Part shown: positions 6,348 through 13,013 of the stretch, in pieces
Layout of the letters: each line of letters begins with the position of its first letter
Position numbering within the stretch: the stretch's first letter is position 1
Source: Nitrosomonadales bacterium
Lineage (GTDB): Bacteria > Pseudomonadota > Gammaproteobacteria > Burkholderiales > SG8-41
DNA: 17,645 bases
Direction of reading: 5' to 3'
NCBI GenBank assembly: GCA_009885185.1
Contig: VFLF01000800.1
Location: 1-17,645 of the forward strand
Position numbers and translations under genes: made by a program
Notes under the pieces: model-generated
Told to the model about the DNA's origin: nothing
Seen by the model: only the letters and a program-made list of their open reading frames with translations
Databases searched by the model: none

Positions 6348-7954
6348 CAATCCCGCATCAAGGCGAACGTCCACACCGCGCCGCCGCTCGGTATCACCGG
6401 CAGCGCCTGCCGGCGCGGCGAGCTGCCGGCCACGCCGACGGCGATGGTCACGTACTGCACGCCCTTGTGCGTGTAGGTAACCGGCACGGCATTGACCGCG
6501 GAACTGGTCTTGAACTGCCACAGTTGCTTGCCGGTTTCCTCGTCGAGCGCAATAAACTCTCCGGTGGGCTTACCGGTAAAAACCAGCCCGCCATCGGTCA
6601 CCAGCGAGCTCGCGGAATTCCCCACGTCGTGGATCGGGTGCTTCCACTTGAATTTCCCGGTCAGCGGATCCATTGCCACGTAATGGCCCACCACGTCACC
6701 CGGTTTCACCACAGCGTCGCGGCCCGCGGTAGCGGTGTTGGGTTCGCCGAGTTTCTGGAATTTATACGGCACGAATTTCTGTGTGCGTGGCAAATCCCAC
6801 GTGTTGAAATACGCCAGATTGGTTTTGGGATTAAACGCAAACATCACGGCATTGGTGCCGCGCTGCGGAAACAGCGAGACCTCCTCGCCCTTCAGCAACC
6901 GCTCCGCCACATCCGTCAACACCGGGCGGCCGGTTTTCAGATCGACATGCGTGGCCCAGGTCACGCGCGTCATCGGATGCGCGGCGATGAGCTTGCCGTT
7001 GGTGCGGTCGATCACATAAAAGAACCCGTTCTTGTTGCCGTTCATGATGACCTTGCGCATCTGCCCGTCGATACGCAACTCCGCGAGCACCAGTTCATTG
7101 GTGCCGTCAACGTCATACAAGTCGTTCGGGGTGTATTGGTAGTGCCATTCGATCTTGCCGGTTTTCGGCCGTATGGCGATAACACTGTTGGTGTACAGCG
7201 CGTCGCCGTTGCCACGATATCTTGCGTCGTACGGCCCGGGATTGCCCACGCCCCAATACACCAGATCGAGTTCGGGATCGTACGAACCGTTCTGCCAAGT
7301 GGATGCGCCGCCGATCTTCCACGCATCAGGAATCGACTCGGCGGTTTTCGGCCAGGTTTCATGGCCCGGCTCGCCCGGCGCGGGAATCATATGCGTGCGC
7401 CACAATTCCTTACCGGTCTCCGGGTCGCGCCCCACAAGAAAGCCGCGTGTGGCATGCTCGCCGCCGGTGGTGCCGTTAATCAGCACGCCGTTGGCGATAA
7501 ACGGCGCGGCCACGCCCTTGTAGCCCTTCAGATGATTGGCGAACGGCACCTTCCAGATTTGCTTGCCGGTTTGCATGTCGAGCGCCACCACGTGCGCATC
7601 GAGCGTGGTGCGGTAAAGTTTGCCGTTGTAGAGCGTCGGCGCGCCGCGATAGATCGCCCCCGCGCTCGAAATTCGCAGTACCGCGCGGTCATACTCAACT
7701 GGCGTGCGCCAAATCTGCCGGCCGGTGGCGACATCGAGCGCGAAGGTCCAGTTGCCGTTCACCACGTACATCACGCCGTTGTAAACCACGGGCTGCGCCA
7801 GCTCGCCGGTTTCGCTCATGGTGCTGGTCGCCCAGATCGGCACCAGCCGTCGCACATTGGATTTGTTGATCTGCCGCAGCGGGCTGTACATTTGCAACTT
7901 GGGGTTCTGCCCGAAGCTCAGCACGTTTTCCGTGTTCCTGCCGTCGTTGAGCAA
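6347..7954 (-). CDS. PQQ-dependent (quinoprotein) alcohol dehydrogenase, uncertain start
   Basis: An eight-bladed quinoprotein dehydrogenase of 535 residues from a TTG at 7954, with a probable signal peptide encoded further upstream in frame. Tryptophan-docking repeats appear as LDVATGRQIWR (73-83), LDMQTGKQIWK (125-135), RDPETGKELWR (176-186), IRPKTGKIEW (261-270) and LDEETGKQLWQ (470-480). The metal Glu is probably Glu166 in TTGGEHATRG. The catalytic Asp is Asp281 in TPNDLYDVDGTNE, followed two residues later by Asp283, the extra acid found in lanthanide-dependent XoxF/PedH-type enzymes and absent from Ca-dependent MxaF. The vicinal Cys pair of methanol dehydrogenase is replaced by Ser96-Ser97, and the whole protein lacks Cys. 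It should oxidise an alcohol or aldehyde in the periplasm and pass electrons to the coupled cytochrome c. Substrate is not evident. It heads a minus-strand operon and diverges from a GGDEF gene. Confidence 0.93.
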   Translation of the reverse strand: MLNDGRNTENVLSFGQNPKLQMYSPLRQINKSNVRRLVPIWATSTMSETGELAQPVVYNGVMYVVNGNWTFALDVATGRQIWRTPVEYDRAVLRISSAGAIYRGAPTLYNGKLYRTTLDAHVVALDMQTGKQIWKVPFANHLKGYKGVAAPFIANGVLINGTTGGEHATRGFLVGRDPETGKELWRTHMIPAPGEPGHETWPKTAESIPDAWKIGGASTWQNGSYDPELDLVYWGVGNPGPYDARYRGNGDALYTNSVIAIRPKTGKIEWHYQYTPNDLYDVDGTNELVLAELRIDGQMRKVIMNGNKNGFFYVIDRTNGKLIAAHPMTRVTWATHVDLKTGRPVLTDVAERLLKGEEVSLFPQRGTNAVMFAFNPKTNLAYFNTWDLPRTQKFVPYKFQKLGEPNTATAGRDAVVKPGDVVGHYVAMDPLTGKFKWKHPIHDVGNSASSLVTDGGLVFTGKPTGEFIALDEETGKQLWQFKTSSAVNAVPVTYTHKGVQYVTIAVGVAGSSPRRQALPVIPSGGAVWTFALMRD

Positions 7955-8036
7955 CTCGTCGGCGGTCTGTGCCGCTACCAGCGCGGGCGCAGCTAAGAGC
8001 AGTGCTGCCAGAAACTTTTTTCTTGTGCGTCTCCCC
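7955..8036 (-). other. in-frame signal-peptide coding sequence of the quinoprotein without an ordinary start codon
   Basis: The dehydrogenase frame stays open from 7954 up to a TAG at 8036-8038. It encodes a textbook Sec signal: RTRKKFLAALLLAAPALVAAQ, directly followed by TADE and the mature N-terminus. A strong Shine-Dalgarno GGGGAG lies at 8031-8036. Yet between the SD and the hydrophobic core there is no ATG, GTG or TTG; the codon where a start would be expected (8024-8026) reads ACA, followed by Arg-Lys-Lys. Either the gene starts at a rare codon, the start has been lost, or there is a sequence error here. Confidence 0.7.
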
Positions 8037-8105
8037 TATGTGAAATACAAATGACGTTGAACAATACAGACCGACCACAGACGCAAATTACGCAACCATT
8101 TGTTT

Positions 8106-8125
8106 TACAATGAAAAAACGTTTTT
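8106..8125. promoter_or_regulatory. promoter-like -10 box and palindrome in the quinoprotein/GGDEF divergent region
   Basis: The 229-bp gap between the quinoprotein leader and the GGDEF start is locally AT-rich. It contains TACAAT (8106-8111), a good plus-strand -10 hexamer, followed by the perfect 12-bp palindrome AAAAACGTTTTT (8114-8125). No convincing -35 hexamer was found at 16-18 bp. The palindrome may be an operator near the start of transcription of the GGDEF gene. No riboswitch consensus, including c-di-GMP types, was recognised in the leader. Confidence 0.3.
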
Positions 8126-8256
8126 GAGGGCTGGCGCTATTGCGTCAGATAGAAAGGGTAGCATGATTGCGGAGGGCTTGCTGTGTGATGTCAAGCGGAT
8201 ACCTACGGTAGAAAACCTGTTGGCAGAGGTAAAAAATGACGCTACTATGCAGCGCT

Positions 8257-8261
8257 GGAGG
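8257..8261 (+). promoter_or_regulatory. ribosome binding site of the GGDEF protein
   Basis: GGAGG, four bases before ATG 8266, is the best SD in this leader and decides the start at MIQPLRV. An upstream in-frame ATG at 8236 also has AGAGG ahead of it, so a ten-residue longer form (MTLLCSAGGS) is possible. Confidence 0.6.
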
Positions 8262-8265
8262 TTCC

Positions 8266-9573
8266 ATGATCCAACCCCTTCGCGTTCTGATAGTAGAGGA
8301 TTCGGCAGACGACGTTGAGTTGCTTCAGCACGCGTTGCGAAGCCTGGGATATCAGTTCACGTCAGAAGTCGTCGATACGCCCAAGGCGTTGCGCGCGGCG
8401 CTTGAGCGGCGCACATCGCTTGAGCGGCAGACATGGGACTTGATTACGTCCGATCACGCCATGCCGAACTTCAGCGCCCCTGCGGCACTGGCAATAGCGA
8501 AAGAATTGCGCCCGGATGTGCCGTTCATCATCGTCTCGGGCGAAATTGACCTGAATCTGGCGGTGTCGCTAATCAAGCAGGGCGCGCAGGATTATGTACA
8601 AAAGGGCCAACTCATACGTCTAGGCCCGATCATCGAACGTGAATTGCGCGAAGCCAAATTAACCCGCGAACGTAAACACGCAGAGGAAAAGCTACGCGAA
8701 GGCCAGGAGCTTTTCCAGGCAATTGTCGAGAACGTCGGCGATCTGGTCGCGGTACTCGACGCCGACGGGCGGCGAATTTACAACAGCCCTTCATACAGAC
8801 CACTGTTTTTGGACAGGGATATCCAGCAAGGATCGAGTTCCTTCATGGAAATCCATCCCGACGATCGTGAACGAATCAAAGAAATTTTTCGAAAAACCGT
8901 TGCAACGGGCATCGGCGAATGCGCCGAGTTCCGCTTTGCCCTCAAAGACGGCAGCGTCCGGCATATGCAATCCGATGGCCGGGCCATCCACGGCCCCGAC
9001 GGCAAAGTATCCAAGGTGGTGGTGGTCTCGCGCGATATTACGGAACTCAAGCATCTTGAAACCGAGTTACGGCAGATGGCTGCCACCGATAGCCTGACGG
9101 GCCTCCCGAATCGTCGCTACTTCATCGAACAATTAGAACAGGAATTGGCGCGCTTACATCGTGACCAAGGACGCTGCGCATCCGTATTGATGCTTGACGC
9201 CGATCATTTCAAGAAGATCAATGACACCTTCGGCCATGCCGCCGGGGACGATGTCCTCCGCCACCTCGCTGCATTGATGAAAAACAAACTGCGCAAGGTC
9301 GACACGGTAGGTCGCGTCGGCGGTGAGGAATTCGCACTCATTTTGCCCGGCGCTGCTCTTCCTGCGGCCGAAGCCTTCGCCGAGCGGCTGCGGATGAACG
9401 TCGCCGCAACGCCGGTAGCGCAAGAAGACACCGCGATCCCGATAACCGTCAGTATTGGCGTTGCGGGAATGCGCGCTGGCGATACGAGTGCCAACGAGGC
9501 GATGGTACGCGCTGATCGGGCACTGTACCGTGCGAAGGAAAGTGGCCGCAACGTGGTTGCGGTTGAGGCCTGA
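8266..9573 (+). CDS. REC-PAS-GGDEF response regulator, diguanylate cyclase
   Basis: A 435-residue cytosolic signalling protein. Domain order is a receiver domain (about 5-125), a linker helix, a PAS/PAC sensor (about 148-258) and a GGDEF domain (about 270-432). In the receiver, acidic residues Glu11-Asp12, phospho-acceptor Asp63 (ITSDHAMP), Ser91 (IIVSGE) and Lys113 (VQKGQ) are all present. The cyclase has the signature GGEEF (352-356), the metal Asp311 (LDADHFKKIND), the DSLTGLPNRR entry motif, and the inhibitory RxxD site (RKVD, 343-346) five residues before the signature, so it is expected to be active and product-inhibited. It would make c-di-GMP in response to phosphorylation and a PAS signal. 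No histidine kinase is next to it. The gene is divergent from the quinoprotein operon and convergent with the CocE-type hydrolase. Confidence 0.95.
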   Translation: MIQPLRVLIVEDSADDVELLQHALRSLGYQFTSEVVDTPKALRAALERRTSLERQTWDLITSDHAMPNFSAPAALAIAKELRPDVPFIIVSGEIDLNLAVSLIKQGAQDYVQKGQLIRLGPIIERELREAKLTRERKHAEEKLREGQELFQAIVENVGDLVAVLDADGRRIYNSPSYRPLFLDRDIQQGSSSFMEIHPDDRERIKEIFRKTVATGIGECAEFRFALKDGSVRHMQSDGRAIHGPDGKVSKVVVVSRDITELKHLETELRQMAATDSLTGLPNRRYFIEQLEQELARLHRDQGRCASVLMLDADHFKKINDTFGHAAGDDVLRHLAALMKNKLRKVDTVGRVGGEEFALILPGAALPAAEAFAERLRMNVAATPVAQEDTAIPITVSIGVAGMRAGDTSANEAMVRADRALYRAKESGRNVVAVEA

Positions 9574-9596
9574 GACGCGTCGTTCAACCAGCCGCT

Positions 9597-11366
9597 TTAT
9601 TTTGCCGGTATCACCGGCAACAACAAATAAGCCTCGCGCCCTCCGCCCGCGTGTAGCGTCACGCTGCCGCCAAACACCTCGGCCGGTCGGCTATCCGCAT
9701 CACTGTGCGTCATGCCGCCGGTGCCGCGCGTGCCGTAGTGGAATTTTTCTGCGAACTCCGCAAGCTCGCCTTCATATTCGTAGTCGCAGCCTTTCACGGT
9801 GAGCGCCACGCGCCAGCCCTTGGGTACGACGATGCAACTGGTGACGATTTCGACTTCGCATTCGTAGACTTCGCCGGGGGTGAGCGACTCGGCTTTGTCG
9901 TGCGGGTGATAGGGGCGGAAGGGTTTGTTTTTCACCGGGTCGAGCGCGCGGTGCGAGGCGCGCAGCCAGCCGTTGGCGATGGGCGTGTTGGGGTCGGTGC
10001 TGCCCATGAAGGTGAGTTCCTTGCCCTGCGGATCGAACACGCGCACGATCACAAACAAATCCGCGTCGCGGGTGGTCGATGAGATAAACAGCTTCGCCAT
10101 CATCGGGCCGGTGATCTCAGTGTCTTGGTTCATCGGCGCCGTGGTGAAGGTGACGCCCTTGCCCATCGCCTCGTAGGTGACGTGGGTCTCATGCGCGCCG
10201 GGTTTGGCGTTGAGCGTTTGTTTCGCGGCGTCGAGGTAAAACTTGGTCCATTGCGTGCGCGCGAGCGGCCATTCGTTTTCATGACGCAGGACGAATTTTT
10301 CGCCGGGGTGACGGATATTGAGTTGCACGCGCGGCTGTTTTTCCCAACCCTTTTTGTCGCCCTTCAAATAACAATCGAAAAAGCGCTTTTGCAGATCCAG
10401 CCCGTAGGCGTTGGAGAACACCGACCAATGTGAATCGCCATGCACCTCCAGCCACTTGGGCGTGTCGGCAGGCGTTTCGGTAAAGCCGTTGAAGTTGCCG
10501 CGCGGGTGGATGCCTTGCCCGCCCCAGTTGGCGCAGGTCAGGAGCGGCGTGCGTACTTTCGACAAATCGGCCGTGCGTGATTGGTGCCAATCGTCGAAGA
10601 AGGGATGTTTTTTCAGTTCCTCGAACGCATCGACGCGATTCTTCGCGAGTTCTTCCTCTGACAACGTGACCGGCCCCGCGATCGATTCGCCGGTGTTGGG
10701 GTTTTTCGCGGCATGCTCGCCGCGACCATACTGCACATGCACGACCTGATGCTTGGCCCAGCGCTTTTGAAATTCGCACAGGATGCCGCCGTGGTAGCCC
10801 GAGTCGCGATAGCGGTCATTTTGCCCCTCCCACGGAATGATCGCCGCGAGATGCGGCGGCGGCGCATCAAGGCCCGCCACGCGCCACTGGTTGCTGGCGT
10901 AATACGAAATGCCGAGCATGCCGACTTTGCCGTTGCTCCACGGCTGCGTGCCCGCCCACTCGATGCACTGATACAGATCCTCGATCTCTCGCGGCGAGGC
11001 GGGATCCATGAAGCCCGGCGACCAGCCCGCGCCGCGAGAATCGATGCGCACGATGGCGTAGCCGTGCGGCACCCAGCATTCCGGGTCGGTGGTCTCCCAG
11101 TTCTGATATTGGTTGCTCGACATCTTCAAAATTTCGGGATGGTCGGTGACCATTTTTTCCCATTGCAGCGGATAGCCCTGCTGATAGGCGACCCCTTTGC
11201 CGTAGATGCCGTAATTCAGAATCACCGGGCATTGGGCGTTTGCATCGACAGGTTGGTAGATGTCCGCGCGCAACGTGACGCCATCGTCCATGGTGATCGG
11301 CTGGTGCCAGGTGATACGCATGTTGTCGCGGATTTCGGTGCGGCAGTGGGGGTCGGGAGTGGTCAT
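9597..11366 (-). CDS. CocE/NonD family (X-Pro dipeptidyl-peptidase S15-like) hydrolase
   Basis: A 589-residue cytosolic serine hydrolase. The N-terminal alpha/beta-hydrolase part has ITMDDGVTLRADIYQP (24-39), a segment VRIDSRGAGWSPG (106-118), and the nucleophile elbow GMLGISYYASNQW with Ser154. The C-terminal third, from about residue 390, is the jelly-roll domain typical of X-Pro peptidases and cocaine esterase (TGPMMAKLFISSTTRDADLFVIV). The likely catalytic His is His313 in HGDSHWSVF. At the acid position, where cocaine esterase has GWxD, this protein reads NWGGQG, so the canonical Asp appears to be missing. Start at 11366 is chosen as the longest ATG frame; the Met at residue 16 (11321) is an alternative. 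No signal peptide. It probably hydrolyses an ester or amide; the physiological substrate is unknown. Confidence 0.9.
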   Translation of the reverse strand: MTTPDPHCRTEIRDNMRITWHQPITMDDGVTLRADIYQPVDANAQCPVILNYGIYGKGVAYQQGYPLQWEKMVTDHPEILKMSSNQYQNWETTDPECWVPHGYAIVRIDSRGAGWSPGFMDPASPREIEDLYQCIEWAGTQPWSNGKVGMLGISYYASNQWRVAGLDAPPPHLAAIIPWEGQNDRYRDSGYHGGILCEFQKRWAKHQVVHVQYGRGEHAAKNPNTGESIAGPVTLSEEELAKNRVDAFEELKKHPFFDDWHQSRTADLSKVRTPLLTCANWGGQGIHPRGNFNGFTETPADTPKWLEVHGDSHWSVFSNAYGLDLQKRFFDCYLKGDKKGWEKQPRVQLNIRHPGEKFVLRHENEWPLARTQWTKFYLDAAKQTLNAKPGAHETHVTYEAMGKGVTFTTAPMNQDTEITGPMMAKLFISSTTRDADLFVIVRVFDPQGKELTFMGSTDPNTPIANGWLRASHRALDPVKNKPFRPYHPHDKAESLTPGEVYECEVEIVTSCIVVPKGWRVALTVKGCDYEYEGELAEFAEKFHYGTRGTGGMTHSDADSRPAEVFGGSVTLHAGGGREAYLLLPVIPAK

Positions 11367-11384
11367 TGAGCGCCCATCGTTGAA

Positions 11385-11594
11385 TTAGATTTCGTGGCCT
11401 GACTTGATGTTCTGCCCCAGGCGCGAAGTAAGGGCGGGCGATATCAGCCGCGACATGGTGTCGAGCGAATCGCCCGGCGGAAAGGGGATGATGATGCGGA
11501 TGGGTTTGTTGGGATACGCACTGGTTGATGCAGGCTGCGCGTGCAGCGCGGGCGCGAGCACCGAAAACATGAGTAAGTAAACCAGACGATGCAT
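11385..11594 (-). pseudogene. 5' remnant of a Bug/TctC solute-binding protein gene
   Basis: From an ATG at 11594 with a good AGGAG seven bases upstream, the frame encodes 69 residues: a signal peptide (MHRLVYLLMFSVLAPALHAQ) and then SAYPNKPIRIIIPFPPGDSLDTMSRLI, the standard Bug N-terminus, through SRLGQNI. Intact family members go on for about 250 more residues (VVENRPGA...). Here the homology breaks off after GQNI, with KSGHEI and a stop, and the CocE-type gene starts 18 bp later. The 3' three quarters of the gene are therefore missing, most simply by deletion. The open frame can be extended upstream to 11681, but that part is translated repeat DNA. A secreted small protein is conceivable but unlikely. 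Confidence 0.75.
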
Positions 11595-11654
11595 GGAATG
11601 ACTCCTCAACAGCAGGAACATGGGCATTGTGCCATGAGTCGCAACACCAACACC

Positions 11655-11733
11655 GTCGTTCCCGCGCAGGCGGGAATCCATAAGCCGTCTTAAGTGGCAC
11701 GGTGTTATGGATTCCCGCCTGCGCGGGAATGAC
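11655..11733. repeat. inverted pair of 27-nt dRS3/REP-like palindromic repeats
   Basis: Two 27-nt units at 11655-11681 and 11707-11733 are inverted relative to each other and differ at one position. Each contains the core TTCCCGCGCAGGCGGGAA, itself a hairpin, and they are separated by 25 bp. The core fits the ATTCCC-N8-GGGAAT form of Neisseria dRS3 and of similar intergenic repeats in many proteobacteria. The whole unit can fold as a long cruciform. It lies between the Bug remnant and the Gfo/Idh/MocA gene, upstream of the remnant. It may act as a transcription end or mRNA-stability element, and may have been a recombination point for the loss of the Bug gene. Confidence 0.85.
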
Positions 11734-11778
11734 AGGGTAAGTTTTGCACTTTACCTTATCGCCTAGCACCGCCGCTGC

Positions 11779-12900
11779 TCAACCTCTGCCCTCGTCCGCT
11801 GGCGAGATCGGCAGCGTCACCGGCGCCTTGATCCGCGCCGACAAATCATAGGCCTTCGCCAGCATCAGCCGGTGATGTCCTTCGGCGGCGGTGGCATGCA
11901 CTGTCGGCACGCCCATCGACAGGCGCATCAGCCACGCCTGCGTTTCCTCGGCCATCGGGCCGCGCAGCGCGCCGAGCGCCATGTCGCCCGCCGGCGTGCT
12001 GCCGACAAAATCCACCAGGCGGCTGCTATCCGCCACGTAACCCATGCCTTGCGGCTCCGATACCGCCATCACAAAATCGCGATGGCTGTCGTCGATGGTC
12101 ATTACGCCCGTGGTGCCGACGACGCCGACTTCAAGGCCATACACCGCGCCCGGCCAGTTCACCGGCAGCGCCCAATTGACCACGCTGTTGTAAAGTGTGC
12201 CGTCGCTGAAGGCCATGGTGCCCACGGTGGCGTCGGTGCCGCCGTACTGTTTGCCCAGCGCCTTGTCGACCGAGCGCGCATAAATTTCCACCGGCGTTTT
12301 CGCTTCCATCATCCACATCACGATGTCCAGCGCGTGCGTGCCGGAAATCACCATCGGCGAATTCAGCTCGGGGGCGCTTTCGCGCTGATAGTTGTTGATC
12401 GCTACCATGCGGTTGAGAAGCGCGCGCGAGCTCACCGTGGTGATATCGCCCAGCGCGCCGCTCGCCACCTTGTCTTTGGCCACCAGCCAGCGACGGCGAA
12501 AGCGCTGCGTGTAGCCGATCAGCGCATCGACACCCGCCTGCTGAATCAGGTCCAGCACCTTCTGCGACTCGGCCAGTTCATTGGAGATGGGTTTTTCGAT
12601 CAGCAGCGCCACCTTGTTGGGGTTTTCCAGCGCTACCAATGTGGGATCGGCGTGCAGATGACCGACGGTGGAAATCAAGGCGGCGGTAACTTCGGGGCGC
12701 TTTAACAACTCGCGATAGTCCCGCGTCACAAAATCCGCGCCGATTTGTTCGGCCACCAGACGGCCGCGCTCCGGATTGATTTCCGCGATGCCGATCCAAT
12801 CCACCTGCGGAAATCGCGCCGCGATTTCGCCGCGCATCAGGCCGACGCGGCCAGCGCCGACGATGGCCAGACCAATTCGTTTGGGATTCTTCTGCTGCAT
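11779..12900 (-). CDS. Gfo/Idh/MocA family NAD(P)-dependent oxidoreductase
   Basis: A 373-residue cytosolic oxidoreductase. The N-terminal Rossmann fold has IVGAGRVG (13-20) and the acidic Glu40 after beta-2 (GIAEINPERG), suggesting NAD preference. The family motif EKP is at 102-104 (Lys103), followed by the C-terminal alpha/beta domain with GYTQRFRRRW (129-138) and SGTHALDIVMWMM (186-198; His189, Asp192). In inositol dehydrogenases an Asp four residues before this His is catalytic; here that position is Ile185, so the chemistry may differ from simple polyol oxidation. The gene diverges from a Bug-amidohydrolase-CoA-transferase cluster, with a shared 113-bp spacer that holds an inverted repeat. 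Likely role is oxidation or reduction of a sugar-like, hydroxy-acid or ring-derived intermediate in that pathway; the substrate is not known. Confidence 0.92.
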   Translation of the reverse strand: MQQKNPKRIGLAIVGAGRVGLMRGEIAARFPQVDWIGIAEINPERGRLVAEQIGADFVTRDYRELLKRPEVTAALISTVGHLHADPTLVALENPNKVALLIEKPISNELAESQKVLDLIQQAGVDALIGYTQRFRRRWLVAKDKVASGALGDITTVSSRALLNRMVAINNYQRESAPELNSPMVISGTHALDIVMWMMEAKTPVEIYARSVDKALGKQYGGTDATVGTMAFSDGTLYNSVVNWALPVNWPGAVYGLEVGVVGTTGVMTIDDSHRDFVMAVSEPQGMGYVADSSRLVDFVGSTPAGDMALGALRGPMAEETQAWLMRLSMGVPTVHATAAEGHHRLMLAKAYDLSARIKAPVTLPISPADEGRG

Positions 12901-12949
12901 GCTCTGGCTCTCGCTTGATGTCGATCATCCGGCGTCGCCGGCCTGTCCG

Positions 12950-12972
12950 GATTATCGCGCAAAGTGATAATC
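12950..12972. promoter_or_regulatory. inverted repeat over a -10-like box, candidate operator
   Basis: GATTATC and GATAATC form perfect 7-bp inverted arms with a 9-bp spacer, in the 113-bp divergent region between the Gfo/Idh/MocA gene (start 12900, minus) and the Bug gene (start 13014, plus). The right arm contains GATAAT (12966-12971), a near-consensus -10 hexamer reading toward the Bug gene. A regulator binding here could control both directions. No regulator gene is adjacent. Confidence 0.4.
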
Positions 12973-13013
12973 TTCACGGGCAGCAACTTTTCCGTGCCAG
13001 AATCCGTATCGCC

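Noticed and set aside
6348..6521. Long N-terminal extension of the cytochrome c frame
   Set aside because: It overlaps the end of the dehydrogenase and codes for Arg-rich sequence in front of a good signal peptide; the coupled ATG at 6347 is more likely.
6467..7996. A 509-codon plus-strand open frame opposite the quinoprotein gene
   Set aside because: Its product has no recognisable motif and is rich in His and Arg, as expected from the antisense of GC-rich coding DNA. The opposite strand encodes a clear PQQ-dehydrogenase.
8163..8318. A 51-codon frame with AAAGGG ahead of its ATG, overlapping the start of the GGDEF gene
   Set aside because: The product has no recognisable features and ends in translated overlap with the GGDEF gene. 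It could be a leader peptide, but nothing beyond the weak SD supports it.
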